A stretch of 42,377 bases of DNA from Fragilaria crotonensis. Its lineage: Eukaryota; Bacillariophyta; Fragilariophyceae; Fragilariales; Fragilariaceae. The notes under the pieces were generated by a model. That model was not told the origin of the DNA. It ran no database searches and worked only from the letters and a program-made list of their open reading frames with translations. Numbering within the stretch: position 1 is the first letter of the stretch; each line of letters starts with the position of its first letter. Where the stretch lies: positions 1 through 42,377 of the forward strand of contig JAKSYS010000549.1 of NCBI GenBank assembly GCA_022925895.1, written 5' to 3'. Below, one piece after another: positions 21,131 through 31,800 of this stretch. A program made the translations under genes and the position numbers.

Positions 21131-24100
21131 CTACCTTCGCTGTTTCTTCCGTGTTTCATGTGACCTGATGGCAACAATATCAACTTCGGATTCGTCGTCG
21201 TCATCCGACTCATCATCACCTTCATCATCGTCGTTGTCATCCTGATCTTCATCATCATCCTCGTCTTCATCATTATCCTCGTCTTCATCATGATCACCAT
21301 CTCTTTCATTACGAACCTTCACTTCGTAATCCTTCTCAAAAGTTGGTTTATGCCTGTCTTTGTGGCAGCTTGTGATCATGGTGTCCCACGCTGATGCCCA
21401 CTCTTCTTTCCTTAGGAAGAGGAAGAGGAAAGACTCGTCTTGTTCACGAACAGTGGGGTCAACATCGCGAATTCCAATCGTTGGTCCCACGATGTTTCTG
21501 ACGTCGATCAGATATAAAATCGGGTATGTTGCTTCTTCATCGTGGTACCACATCTTGTAACGCCCAATCATGGTGTTGCTGTCCATTCTGGTGTTTTCCT
21601 CGTCGATGGCAAGGAATGAGTGCACCAGTGCATACACGCCAGCTTTAATGGGTTCTTGTCCAACTTCGGGATGTTGATCCTCGTGATCGGAGGCAGGTCT
21701 CGCAAGTCAATGAACGTGTGGATGAAGGCTGGGAGGGGATGGGGATACTTATAGTTTGGCCACTCGACCATGGCGTGGTCATGCCATGGTTGACCGTCAT
21801 AGATGCTTGGATGGGCCCTGTATTTGTGTCCCTCAGCGGAGATGAACTCTGTGCTACACCGAAGCTCCCCATCCCCTGTATGGGGCAAACAATACGTTGC
21901 AAGGTAATGCATTGCCTTCCCCTGCAGGGAGTCTCCATGGGGATGATCCCCTGGATACTTGCGAAACCACTGGAATGATGGACGTGCATCGCCAAGAGGC
22001 CATGAGATCGTGAACCTCCGGCCGCCAAGCTTCCACTTATCTGCTGATGTGTTGCTGTCCTCTGCCGCTGCTGACCTTCCCCTCGCCATGCTGGCGTGGT
22101 CGCATTCCATGTCATAAACTGCTGACGAAATGGCGAGGTTCTCTACATATCGTTCTGCCGCTTGCTTCGTGAAAGTCTTCGCCCTTTTTTGTGTGTTCCG
22201 GGCTGTCATCTTGGAAAGTGGTATGTGAGCAGATTCAGCGTAGGCACTGTTCACATTCTCGGGCACACCATGGTCCAAAATATCTTCGCAAATGTGTAAC
22301 ACCAGATGATTCTTGATCGTGTTGTTTCCCATTCCAGTTTGTCGAGGACAGATGTTTGCAACATTGCGCATGAGCCACTGGACTGCGTATTTGGACTTCA
22401 CGACTTGATGCCTTGGCATTTCCGGTTGCTTCATCCACTGGTGCCACTGGAGGAGTGACGACACGGCCAATATCCAATCCGATACATGGCATTCGAAGCG
22501 GAGATTGTGATCGGGATGGGTGGGGATGCTCTTCGTTGCCTTGCTCTTCGCCTTCTTCTTCTTTGCCTTGCCTTCTGGCTCCCCCGCCTTCTTCGCCTTG
22601 GGCTTCATGTGGTTCACCTTCGTGTGCTTCGCCATCACCTTCTTGGGGGGCTTCTTCTTGGTCGGGAATATGTTCTTGAATGAGGTGGTATGAAGTGCAA
22701 ACAACTTCACCAGGAGGCATCCAGTGATCTCGTGACCCATGAGATTTGTACCAGATGAGAAGCCCTTGGGAAAGTTCATTCTGGGGAGGTCACGATCACT
22801 ATGTCTTGACAATTGTGTGCCAATTCTTGCACACAGCGCGTCATAACGTTTCACTGCCACAGAATTTTGCCCCCGCTTGGGATGCGAACGCTTCGAGGCA
22901 GTACTTGAACCAACCTAGCGATACAAGGTGCAACATCTCACCAGGGCATGCGCCAAAAATTCCGCGCTCATTGTGTGATCCGAAACGAGCCCTGCCAAAG
23001 CCGTTGCGCAGATAGTTTTGTGACATGTCTTTGAGTGCGTTCAGGTTTGCGGTGGCACCTACTTGACTTACAGCTGAGTTGGCACCAGCGATTAATCGGT
23101 TTATGGCTGCTGGTTTCCTGTGGTTAAACTTTGCCTTCGAGTACCCTGATAAACGTGTGGGGCATTCGCAAACACGGCAAAGCTGCTTGACCTTTTCAAA
23201 TCGGGCAGTGTAATGCCCACAGAGGCGATCGTGTCCTCGGTATCCCCAATGATGAAGGGAATATAGGGTGCAGCACCACTGGATACACTCTCTCGTTGTA
23301 ATGGAGATTCCACTTGAATCCGTGACGTTGGAGGTCAAGGTATCCCGATACTTCGAGGATGAACTCAATCTGAAGGTGCATCTTGTTGAGTAAATATGTT
23401 GCCCATGGCAAACCTGGGAGTGGTTTCAGGGGTACACGGGCAATCACGCTGCCGTCAGGCAGGTATGGGCGCGGTGTAACAGTATCAGGAACACCGCCTT
23501 GCATCTTGGTTTGGTGTGCAGGGCTGCTATGACAAACATAACCAAGAATTCGCATTGCGGTGTGCTTGAACGAACACTGTGCTTCAGAAGACCATGGGAT
23601 ATGGTCAGTGGCTCCATTTGAAGCCTACCGTAAGTGTCGACCTGTGTCTTGTCCATGGCCACGATTGTGGGTAAAATCATATCGACATCTGGATTTTTCA
23701 CGAGGGCTTCGTATGTCTTTCGGTAGCACTGTCCTGTGTTGATGTCACCAATCATCGATGATTTGGGGGGACCAATGAAAGGATCCTTTTCTGGCGAATC
23801 GAATAGGTAGTTTTCATCACGATTCAGCAAAGGGCAGGAGAGTAGGGATGCGAAGACTTCCCTGGCATCGAAATATATCATTGGTACTGTCCTCCTGGAG
23901 TAAGGGAGGTAGAACAACTTCTCCTTCGGAATCAATCCCTTCATGTTGTACCGACAATACAAGTTATGGACAACCTTGCGGCGAGAAGGTTGGCAGTCGG
24001 GATGGAATATGTGACCCTGGCCATTTGCCTTTGCAGCCCAATTGAGAATGCCTGAAAAGGCTTTCAGTGGCGCTTTAGTTCCTTCAGTAGATGCAATAAC

Positions 24101-24571
24101 TCTATATGTACCTTTTCTTCACCAGAGAACCTGTCCAAACCGAATGGATTCAATCGTAACTCCTGCATTTCCTCGTACAAGTCCAAAATGATCCCATCAG
24201 GGATCTCATTGTCCTCGCTCTCATCCTCTGATTCTTCACTGCTGTTACATACAGAGACATCACCATCAGACATCATACCAAAGTCGTCATCAAACCCTTC
24301 ATTGTTATGGTCATCAATTGGTTTGTCAACTGTTGTTCACGCCTAGAATTTTTCTTGATTGTCCTGCACCAGCGGTATCACATTCCTCGTTGCAATCTGA
24401 AGCATCAGGTCTGTGCACGTCATCAAGAACTCCGTTGTTGACCATATCTGATGGCAAGCTATCGTAGAAAGCGGCACAACGTGCATTCCAAGAAAGGTGA
24501 CTGGACAGTCGATGGAAAGCTGCATTGCAACATGCACAACGAACACTACCACCAGTTGGCACCGATGACAT
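21131..24571 (-). CDS. Plavaka-type (CMC/CACTA superfamily) transposase, frame-broken
   Basis: About 1,150 residues if seven breaks are bridged (about 24315, 24080, 23540, 23255, 23235, 22860, 21640), most fitting one missing base. N-terminus: a CACC…HLSWNARC zinc-finger-like motif. Then LLHLLKEL, FSGILNWA, and the family signature PTIVAMDKTQVDTYGRL with the first catalytic Asp (codon 23651–23653). Next ERVYPVV…FIIGDTED with the presumed second Asp, a CRVCECP knuckle, GEMLHLVSLGWFKYCLEAF, a Lys/Ala-rich basic stretch, and HICEDILDHGVPE…AESAHIP with the catalytic Glu (codon 22234–22236) followed by FTKQAAERYVENLA. It should cut and join transposon ends in the nucleus. The C-terminal tail is a long Asp/Glu run ending in a basic cluster. 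It ends 27 bp from the oxygenase stop, convergent. Confidence 0.85.
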
Positions 24572-25140
24572 GAAAGCAGTTCTTGAAAGTCAAAAGTGAA
24601 TCGATGATTGTGAAAAAAACCATTTATGTGACTGGACAAATACAATTACAAGAGTGAATACTTAACAGCAAAACGTTTGCAAGATACATACTTCGTGTGA
24701 AACAATGACATGAAATTTTGAGTGGGTACAAAGCATGGTTACACATTTAAACTTTACGTTCAGTGGAAAATTTTAAAGCGCGCAAGATCCAAATCAAATG
24801 GCAGAATTGGCGGTAAAATATGCGCACAATCGCCGGTGCATGTCGTTAAATAAGAAAATAAAATGTAAAATTACAATCCAATGTTCCATACTACATCACA
24901 AATGTCCAAAACGAACAGCAAAAGTTATCAAATATTGCATCTATAAAATGTAAAATTTATGAACAAACCTTCAATGTTGCTTGAAATAAGAAGACATGCC
25001 GATATCTAGCTACGCATCAGTACATATGCCCCATACACGTGTATGATTTACCTATGTAAATGTCAGTTATAACAATAATATTGTTAAAAGCAACCATATT
25101 ATCACCATTAACTGCCTAAATCTCGCCATGTAAAGGAAAG
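24572..25140. promoter_or_regulatory. Transposase upstream region and right subterminal DNA
   Basis: AT-rich non-coding sequence between the transposase start and the right inverted repeat. By position it should contain the transposase promoter. TAAAATGTAAAATT occurs at about 24859 and again at about 24944, the only short repeat I noticed. Confidence 0.5.
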
Positions 25141-25164
25141 CTCACCATTACGCACCTTCTGATG
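25141..25164 (-). repeat. Right terminal inverted repeat of the DNA transposon
   Basis: Ends TTCTGATG on the plus strand, the inverse of the left end, and contains CTCACCAT, the inverse of the inner conserved block. It is followed by the CC target duplication at 25165–25166. Confidence 0.85.
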
Positions 25165-27623
25165 CCGTTATGTTGTGGCGTATGAGGGGCAGTGTACTCC
25201 AACTGTATCCCGTACTCTCCTTCGCAAATCTTACGTAGCTCGGACATATGTTCACCGGCATTGTCGCACCGAAGATACTTCACAGGCTTTCCAGACGCCT
25301 TCAACTTGTCCAATAAGTCCTTCAGAACTTTTGTTATGACGTTTTTCCTGGCGCCGTAGAAATCCCACGACTTTCTCGTTTTGTCATCCACAAACTTGAA
25401 CCAATAGCGTGACCCCATGACTGTTTCCGAATAAGGGCCGCTCGTGTCCATGTAAAGTCGTTCTCCCGGATTGTCCGCTGTCACCTTAGTAGTTTTGTTC
25501 GTTCTCTTTTGGGTCGCCTTCGCTCGTGCACATCCGTCGCAAACGGACATTTTTCCTGTCGCAATAATTTCGAGCGCCTTCAGCGTTTCTCGCACCACTC
25601 TCTCCGTTGCGTGACCGAATTTTTGATGAGCTTCATTGATGTCCATGTACTGTTTTCGCTCTTTCTTCTCCATTTCTTCGTCTTTTTCGACAATTCCTTC
25701 GACGTTAAACGCCTTTCGTTCTCCTTTGACACGAGATGCAATCAGATACGCCATTGCGTCCGAACCCGTTTCGAATTCAAGCATCTCCCGCGACTCATTA
25801 AAAATCTTTGATCCTTCTTTTCCAGCCACAAACTCGTTTCCTTTCTCTGTAAGTCGGCCAACACTTATCAAATTCTTCGCAAATCCCGGAACAACCATCA
25901 CATCTTCCAACTTCAGCTTCTTTCCTGAGCTTTTCTGTTCCAGGGTCAAATCTCCAATTGCAATTGCTTTCATGGTTTCATTGTTTCCAACTCTGACATG
26001 TTCACCTTCAGTTGCTGTCTTCAAGTTAGTCATCATCTTGGTGTTAATGGAGACATGAGTTGTTGCTCCAGAGTCAACAAGCCAACTTTCATGCCCACTC
26101 TCAGTAACAGGAGACATGAATTTCCTTGAATTAGTAGCAAAAACTTGCTCGTCCCACATCCACTCTGCACCTTGACTCGATTTATCCATCCGGTACTCAG
26201 GTTCCTCTTGCTCCTCGTTAGTAAACTCAGTGTTCTCGACCTTTTCTGCAGCTTCAGACTCTCCTGTCTTGCTTTCCTCATAATGAATTTTGTCTTCCTT
26301 GTGATCGATGACTTCCTCTCCAGCTTCGGGCTCCTGCGCCTTGCTTTCTTCATACTCCAGATCGTCTTCTGCGACATCTTCAATTTTCTCTTCAGCTTCG
26401 TCTTCGTCATCTTCGTCGTCACTCGTTTCGCACATATCAGCCCAACTCATAGTATTTGACTTCTTCTTCTCCCTTCGAACTTTCACCTTGGCTTGCTCGT
26501 CGCCTCTCGGTTTCCACTTAAACTCTCGAATGTCCTTCAACACTGCTCTCTTCGTATTGTTGTACTCAGCAATCTCCTGCAATAACTCCATTGCAAACTT
26601 GTCCGTGTCAAAGTAGTAGTCCTTCGTAGACTCTACGTTCCTCTTGACGTCATCCTCCCGGCTCTCAGCTCCTCGGATTGTCATACCAACAAACATACCG
26701 GACTCTTCCTTCTTTGGACATTCCTTCGCGATGTGCCCGAAAGCTCCACAGTTGTAACATTTGACCTTCAATTTTGCGTTTTCTCGTTCTCCGTTGTTAT
26801 TGTTGTTGCTGTTCGTTCGGCATTCTCTTGCACGATGGCCTTGCTTCCCACACTTGTTGCACTTGCCCTTGAACGCACGCCAGCCTCCTTTTCCGCTTGA
26901 TGTGTTGAGCGCCAGGTGCTTGCCTTTCTCTCTCTCTTTTCCTTCTTGATTTTCGCGAGCTTGCCGATTTTTGAACGGCTCAACAAACATGTCGTAATGG
27001 CCCAGGATCTCGGTTATAAAGTCCTTGTGGGTGAAATCTTTCGACCCAATCTTGCCATTAAGCGAAGCAATTACAGACTCGTACCTTCGTTTGGGCAATC
27101 GCGCCAAAATAGTCGCTTCCATCTGCTCGTCGCTGCGCCTCGTTCCATTTTCGCATTTTTTGACCTCCCGATTCAATCGCTCCATCTCCATGATCCAGAG
27201 GTGAGGATCGTCCAAATCCGACTTCATGTAACACTTCTCCAACTTGGTCGTTGCCTTCACCAAGTCCCTTGTCTTCTTCGAATCGTAGCGGTCCTTCAAC
27301 GCTTGATACATCGCGAACGCAGTTTCGTGAGATTCTATGATTGCGAACGCGTCCCCTCGACAGGACATGATGAGGAAATGCTTCGCCTCGTCGTCTTGGC
27401 GAATCAGCTCTTCCTCTTCGTCGGTTCGTTCGGCCTTTATCGCCATGCTCGGCGACACGCGGTCCTCCAAAAGTGCGCGCTTGAAACCTTTCGTGGCGGC
27501 GAAGACCTCGGCTTTCATGAAAAATTCGCGGGGTTCCATTCCCCCTTTCGTAGTGTCCGTCCCACTGAAGGGAATCACTTTGATCGACTCCAGGGTTGCT
27601 CCAGCCTTCCTCGCTTCGCTCAT
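25165..27623 (-). CDS. Copia polyprotein, N-terminal part: Gag, protease, integrase (interrupted)
   Basis: Starts at ATG 27623, about 60 bp inside the 5′ LTR. Order: Gag helical domain (about residues 1–220); two CCHC knuckles, CNKCGKQGHRAREC and CYNCGAFGHIAKEC (about 26715–26870); a long acidic spacer; aspartic protease with WLVDSGATTHVS (about 26080); the GAG-pre-integrase zinc site (H…H…CDGC, about 25540–25620); and the integrase core with MDTSGP (Asp codon 25446) and RCDNAGE (Asp codon 25263). The insertion falls right after HTPQHNG, before the catalytic Glu. As sequenced, the frame runs 50 bases into the transposon (to 25116), giving a truncated integrase. The frame is otherwise unbroken. 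Confidence 0.95.
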
Positions 27624-27669
27624 CCTTGCGTAGTCGTCTCTCGTTGGACCTTAACTTCCCACAAACAAT

Positions 27670-27683
27670 CGTTTTTAAAAACG
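27670..27683. promoter_or_regulatory. Perfect 14-bp palindrome at the expected primer-binding site
   Basis: CGTTTTTAAAAACG abuts the inner edge of the 5′ LTR, exactly where a tRNA primer-binding site is usual. No TGG-starting tRNA 3′-end complement is seen there, so priming by an internal tRNA fragment is possible, as in several Copia lineages. Confidence 0.6.
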
Positions 27684-28156
27684 TGTTGAGATGTTCCAGA
27701 TCTCGGCAACAGTACTTACACTTCCGGTGCGCAGTACCACGGTATTCCTACCAGCTAGTAGTTTGACAACACTATAAACCCTTGTTTGTTTTCCTCTCTG
27801 CAATGTTGTGACTACTTTAGATTACTCCTATCAATCCTCCCAGACCTCTTGGTCTTACCAAATTGATCTTGCTTCTTGGAAGTAACCTTCTTAGCCTTGT
27901 TCTTCACCTCAATCCATGCATCTTCATTAATTATATTTCTCGCACCGTTGATTCCTTTCGTTTCGATCGTACCAGTCAATCTTGCATGTTGGACCTCATC
28001 CGTAGGAATTCGTATTCCATTTACGAATCCCGAATAAATATTCTTGAACGAATCTTCCAGATTCCGCACGACTGTCGGTCGTGCGTACTGCACTGTCATA
28101 GCAGTCCCGTTTCCACTGCTACTGTCGCTTGTCAGCAAACGCTTCTATCCTCGACA
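27684..28156 (-). repeat. 5′ LTR of the Copia element
   Basis: A 473-bp direct repeat of 12006–12476; the only difference noted is an extra CT at about 28145. Its U3 end faces the plastid-protein gene to the right. It contains a copy of the polyprotein C-terminal tail frame, untranslated in this position. Confidence 0.95.
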
Positions 28157-28162
28157 CACACT
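28157..28162 (+). repeat. Target-site duplication of the Copia element, right copy
   Basis: CACACT, identical to 12000–12005. Confidence 0.8.
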
Positions 28163-28267
28163 GCACACCATATCTCAGCCGTCGCAACTGTCGACTCGCT
28201 GCAGACGTTCAACGAATTGCTGCGCATTGTGTACGTCGTTTAATCTTCTGGTCTACAAACGGAAATC

Positions 28268-28603
28268 ATGTTGCGACTTCTGAACATTGCCCTCGCGATA
28301 ATCATCCTCACAGTCACACATGCCTTCACAACACCATCGAGGCACTCTACTTCGTCGTCGGTGAGCACGACGGCTGTCGGTTTGTTTGGATTCTTTGGCA
28401 AGGACGAGCAGAACACAAAGGGCGCTATTTCCAAAGGAGGTAGGAAGAACAAGTCGAAGGAAGACGAGCCGAAGAAGCCTTTCATCTTTCTTTATGGAAA
28501 ACCTCAATACGACTGGGTTAATAACAAGCCCATGGAGAAGAAGGCAGCTGCAGAGCACACCTGGTTTACCAATCCAAGGTCCGCCAAGACAACGAAGAAG
28601 TAA
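28268..28603 (+). CDS. Small plastid-targeted protein of unknown function
   Basis: 111 residues. The N-terminus is a signal peptide (MLRLLNIALAIIILTVTHA) followed by Phe and a Ser/Thr-rich segment (FTTPSRHSTSSS). This is the diatom bipartite plastid presequence with an ASAF-like THA/F site. The mature part of about 75 residues is Lys-rich with GLFGFFGKDE and FIFLYGKPQYDWVNNKPM; I do not recognise the family. The presequence points to import through the four plastid membranes. The gene stands 111 bp from the Copia 5′ LTR, so its distal upstream DNA has been displaced by about 16 kb. It converges with the RecQ gene about 213 bp downstream. It is a single exon with an intact frame. Confidence 0.8.
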   Translation: MLRLLNIALAIIILTVTHAFTTPSRHSTSSSVSTTAVGLFGFFGKDEQNTKGAISKGGRKNKSKEDEPKKPFIFLYGKPQYDWVNNKPMEKKAAAEHTWFTNPRSAKTTKK

Positions 28604-28816
28604 AGCAGAGTATTGGGATTTATCATGTCCATTCCTTACCTACTAGGAGCCACAGAATCATATAGAAGACGCTTCATGGCAGATGATTAGTATGTACTCA
28701 TAGAGGCAGCAATACAGGAACCAGGATGTAGGCAGATCGGTGGCGAAGATATATGGAGATTCTGCTGCCGACAGTTGGTGTATTCAATCACCCGCCAAGG
28801 GAAACTCAATGGAATT

Positions 28817-31800
28817 TCAAGGAATATCGATAGCGCTGAAGTCCACATCGGTGTCGAACTCATCAAACGATTCGACGTAATCATTTGCTTTCGGACGAGA
28901 TTTCGACTTAGCACCAGTTGCGACAACTTTGACTTTCTTAGAAGGCTGCTTTTGAGAGACTAGCTCTACCAGCTCTTCCTTCTCAACAAAGTTATTAATC
29001 GCCCGCAGAAGTCGCTCTCCATATTCCTTGATAATGTTTTCTCCCAGGACCCCAAGGCTTGTGAGCTCTTCGTTGGTCGTAGGTACCGTCCAAGCAATTT
29101 TCTTGATGGATTCAGGTTTCATGATGTTCCACGCTAACAGAGAGCAAACAAGTGAGTGAGCATGAGAGGGAATGGGGGGCATCTTGACCAGTACCACTTA
29201 CAGAATACCTTGTTTCCGGCGATTTGTTCTTCTTCCGCCCACATACCAACCAGTCGGTTGATTAGGGCAATGAGAGTTTGTGTCTTGTCTTGGGGTAGGA
29301 GCGACGGAGTCAGCTGCGATTTACTCCCGACCACCCGTGCATCCACTTCCAAATCACCATCCGAGTCAGAGTCCTGCGAACTATTGATAGTCACAAGCTG
29401 CGAGGATTTGAACTGCCTGCTTTTCGTGGCTGTTTTGGCTGGAGTTTTCCTCTTGGTCGCACTTTTCTCTTTTGGCTTGGCAGCCACGTCATCTTTTACT
29501 TTCGCCTTCGCAGACACCTCGTTCGCTGCGGGGGTCTCTTTCGACAAAGCCCTCGGAAAGTCCAGAATGAATCGACGCTGTCGATTCATGATGGAATATG
29601 CCTGCTCACCAAGTGTGACGTAGTCGGAATTAAAGCCCCCAGCATTTTGAACCTGCTCCTCCACCAATATCTTTTCGTAAATCATGGCGTGAGCAATTCT
29701 GTCAATGTCTTTCTTTGGATACTTCTTGCCTGCCCCAACAGCCTGTAGTTTCGACAAATCAAGGAATTTTGTGGCAGTCTTGCTCTTGCTGCCTCGAAAG
29801 AGCTCAGTAACTTGCAGCAACGTGACGCCTCGGCCGCCACGCTGATTTAACATGCTTTGAAGAAGCTGGAGCAATGCCAAGGCATCGTCGGTCAGATCTC
29901 TTGGTTCGGCCACCCTTCCACTTTTACAATTGTCACATGTCTTCTTGCACTTGCTTCGTTCAAAGGTCTCTCCAAAGAATTCGAGCTGCATTGTTCGCCG
30001 ACAAAGGAACTCGTTCTCACAGTATCGCAAGCATGTATACAGCTGATCAATCTTCCTGTTTGTACTTTGACTGTTTGGATTGTTTGACGCCTTGCGAATC
30101 ATTCCTTCAAGAACCTTCTTGTCCTTGTAGGCGTAGAAAAGGATGCAGTCTGCCTTTCCGCCATCTCGACCTGCACGCCCGGATTCCTGGTAGTAATGAG
30201 TGATCGATTTTGGCATGGCGTAATGAATCACATACCGAACATCAGGTTTGTCGATTCCCATTCCGAAAGCTATTGTCGCACACAGTACATTCAATTGACC
30301 ATTGCTCCACGCGTGATGACGACGTGCTCGTTCGGCATCGTCCACTTCGGCGTGATAAAACGAAACGCGAAGGTTGCTACAACTCTTCTCCTTCAATTTC
30401 TCCTGCAGCTTTTCAGACATGCTTTCGCAGTCCTTACGACTCAGACAGTAAATGACCCCAGATTCCTTGCGACGCGCAGCAATATACCCTGCAATTTCAT
30501 CGATACTCTTGGCATCTTTCTTTCTGACTTCGTAGTGTAAGTTGGGACGGTTAAAGGAAGATCTGTAGCGATATTCGTTCGTCATACCCAACGCCCGGAT
30601 GGCGTCGTTCACAACCTTTTCGTTGGCTGTTGCTGTGAGGGCCATAAGCGGCACATTCGGGTACTCGCGTCGTAGTAACCCTAGTTGGTTGTAGTCTGGT
30701 CGGAAGTCGTGACCCCAATCACTGAAAAAGTGTGAGGCATCGTTTCCATGTGTAAAACGCGGGATGTGTGTAGAATCACTTACCTCAAACAATGAGCTTC
30801 ATCCACCACAAAGCGACTTATATGATTCCTTTCGTGTAATTTTTTCAACACAGTTTTGATCAATCCTGAATGCCGTAACTTCTCGGGAGTGATATAGAGC
30901 AGTTTCACCCCGCCATGTGCCGAAGTGGCAAATAAACGTCGTTGGATATCTCTCTGCTCGGTCTCGTAGTCTTGAGCTGAGTTGAGAAAGACCGATTGGA
31001 CGCCAAGCTTGGTCATGCTTTGTACTTGATCTTGAATTAAGGAGAGGAGAGGCGAAATGACGACCGACAAACCTGGACAGCACCAAGCAGGAAGTTGGTA
31101 GCAAAGGATTTTCCACCTCCGGTTGGCATCAAAACGAAGACGTCACGCCCTTTGAGAGCATTCTCAATGACCTCCTTTGACCTGGGCGGAAGGAAGAGTG
31201 CCCGAATTTGCGACGATTCTCAACATGGTGATCTAAGACATCACCGCCCGGTGGAGCATAATTATTAGTCTCATTATTGTTCCAGTTACCTTCGTTGCCA
31301 TCAGCCCATTGAAAAAAATCACAGGCTCCTTGATCAGCTACTGAACACTTGTAGAATTGACGTCCGGCATTAGCTTCCGATCTTGCAGTCAAGAGGCGAC
31401 AAGGCTGATTGTGCGTCGGGCACAAAGGAGCATTGATGTCCATGTGCGCGCCATGGTTGGATCCACATGCAGTGGTAGCAGCGTGATAAGGCAGTTCCGA
31501 GCTCGCGAAGGTGTTATTTCGGTACGCATCAACTTCTGTTAATCGATCATCGTAACGTCCGTCATCAAGTCTCAAATCAGAGGAATGTGTAAAGCTTTGG
31601 TTGCGGAAATTTTCAGCACCGGATTTCGTCGAGAAGTGTTGCTGGAAAGCATCGTCATTTCCGGCAAAAGAGTTCGAGGCTCCAGACGGGGTGTTTCCTC
31701 TGTGTTGAGATTCTCGAGAATATGGATTCTTTAATGGTGGTTGCCGGGCGTATTCGTTGCTTTCTTCAAACGTATTGGACGACTCGAAGGAGGTACTCGC

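Larger units (their letters stand above)
15128..25164. mobile_element. Plavaka/CMC-like DNA transposon carrying an oxygenase gene
   Basis: A 10,037-bp element inserted in the Copia integrase between codons for Asn-Gly and Val-Val-Glu-Arg. Ends are inverted repeats beginning CATCAGAA. It carries three main gene regions: an acidic protein of unknown function (15506–17282, −), an HxD-type oxygenase-like protein (18634–21103, +) and a transposase (21131–24571, −). A central non-coding part (17283–18633) holds tandem repeats. The transposase belongs by motif to the Plavaka branch of the CMC (CACTA/EnSpm) group, although the termini are CATCAG rather than CACTA. No second full copy lies in the window, but an eroded relic of the oxygenase gene does (430–1835). 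Confidence 0.9.
12006..28156 (-). mobile_element. Copia LTR retrotransposon (CoDi-like) carrying a nested DNA transposon
   Basis: A complete Ty1/copia-order element read on the minus strand: 5′ LTR 27684–28156, gag–protease–integrase–RT–RNase H polyprotein, polypurine tract, 3′ LTR 12006–12476. LTR ends are TGTTGA…TCGACA (imperfect inverted repeat). The LTRs differ, as far as I can see, only by a 2-bp CT indel, so insertion is recent. Removing the nested transposon leaves about 6.1 kb with one open frame of about 1,816 codons. The domain order (integrase before RT) places it in Copia. The CoDi label rests on host and overall look; the subgroup is unknown. Confidence 0.95.

Noticed and set aside
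21131-24571. KDZ-class rather than Plavaka-class transposase
   Set aside because: The AMDKTQVD…GRL and E-S-A-H blocks match the Plavaka/CMC pattern; I see no KDZ cysteine clusters and the target duplication is 2 bp, not 8.
26916-27689. 257-codon open frame antisense to Copia Gag
   Set aside because: A shadow of the long, codon-biased Gag frame; no recognisable protein.
12006-28156. Two separate Copia elements at 12.0–15.1 kb and 25.2–28.2 kb
   Set aside because: The halves are complementary, share one LTR pair and target duplication, and rejoin exactly in frame, so it is one interrupted element.
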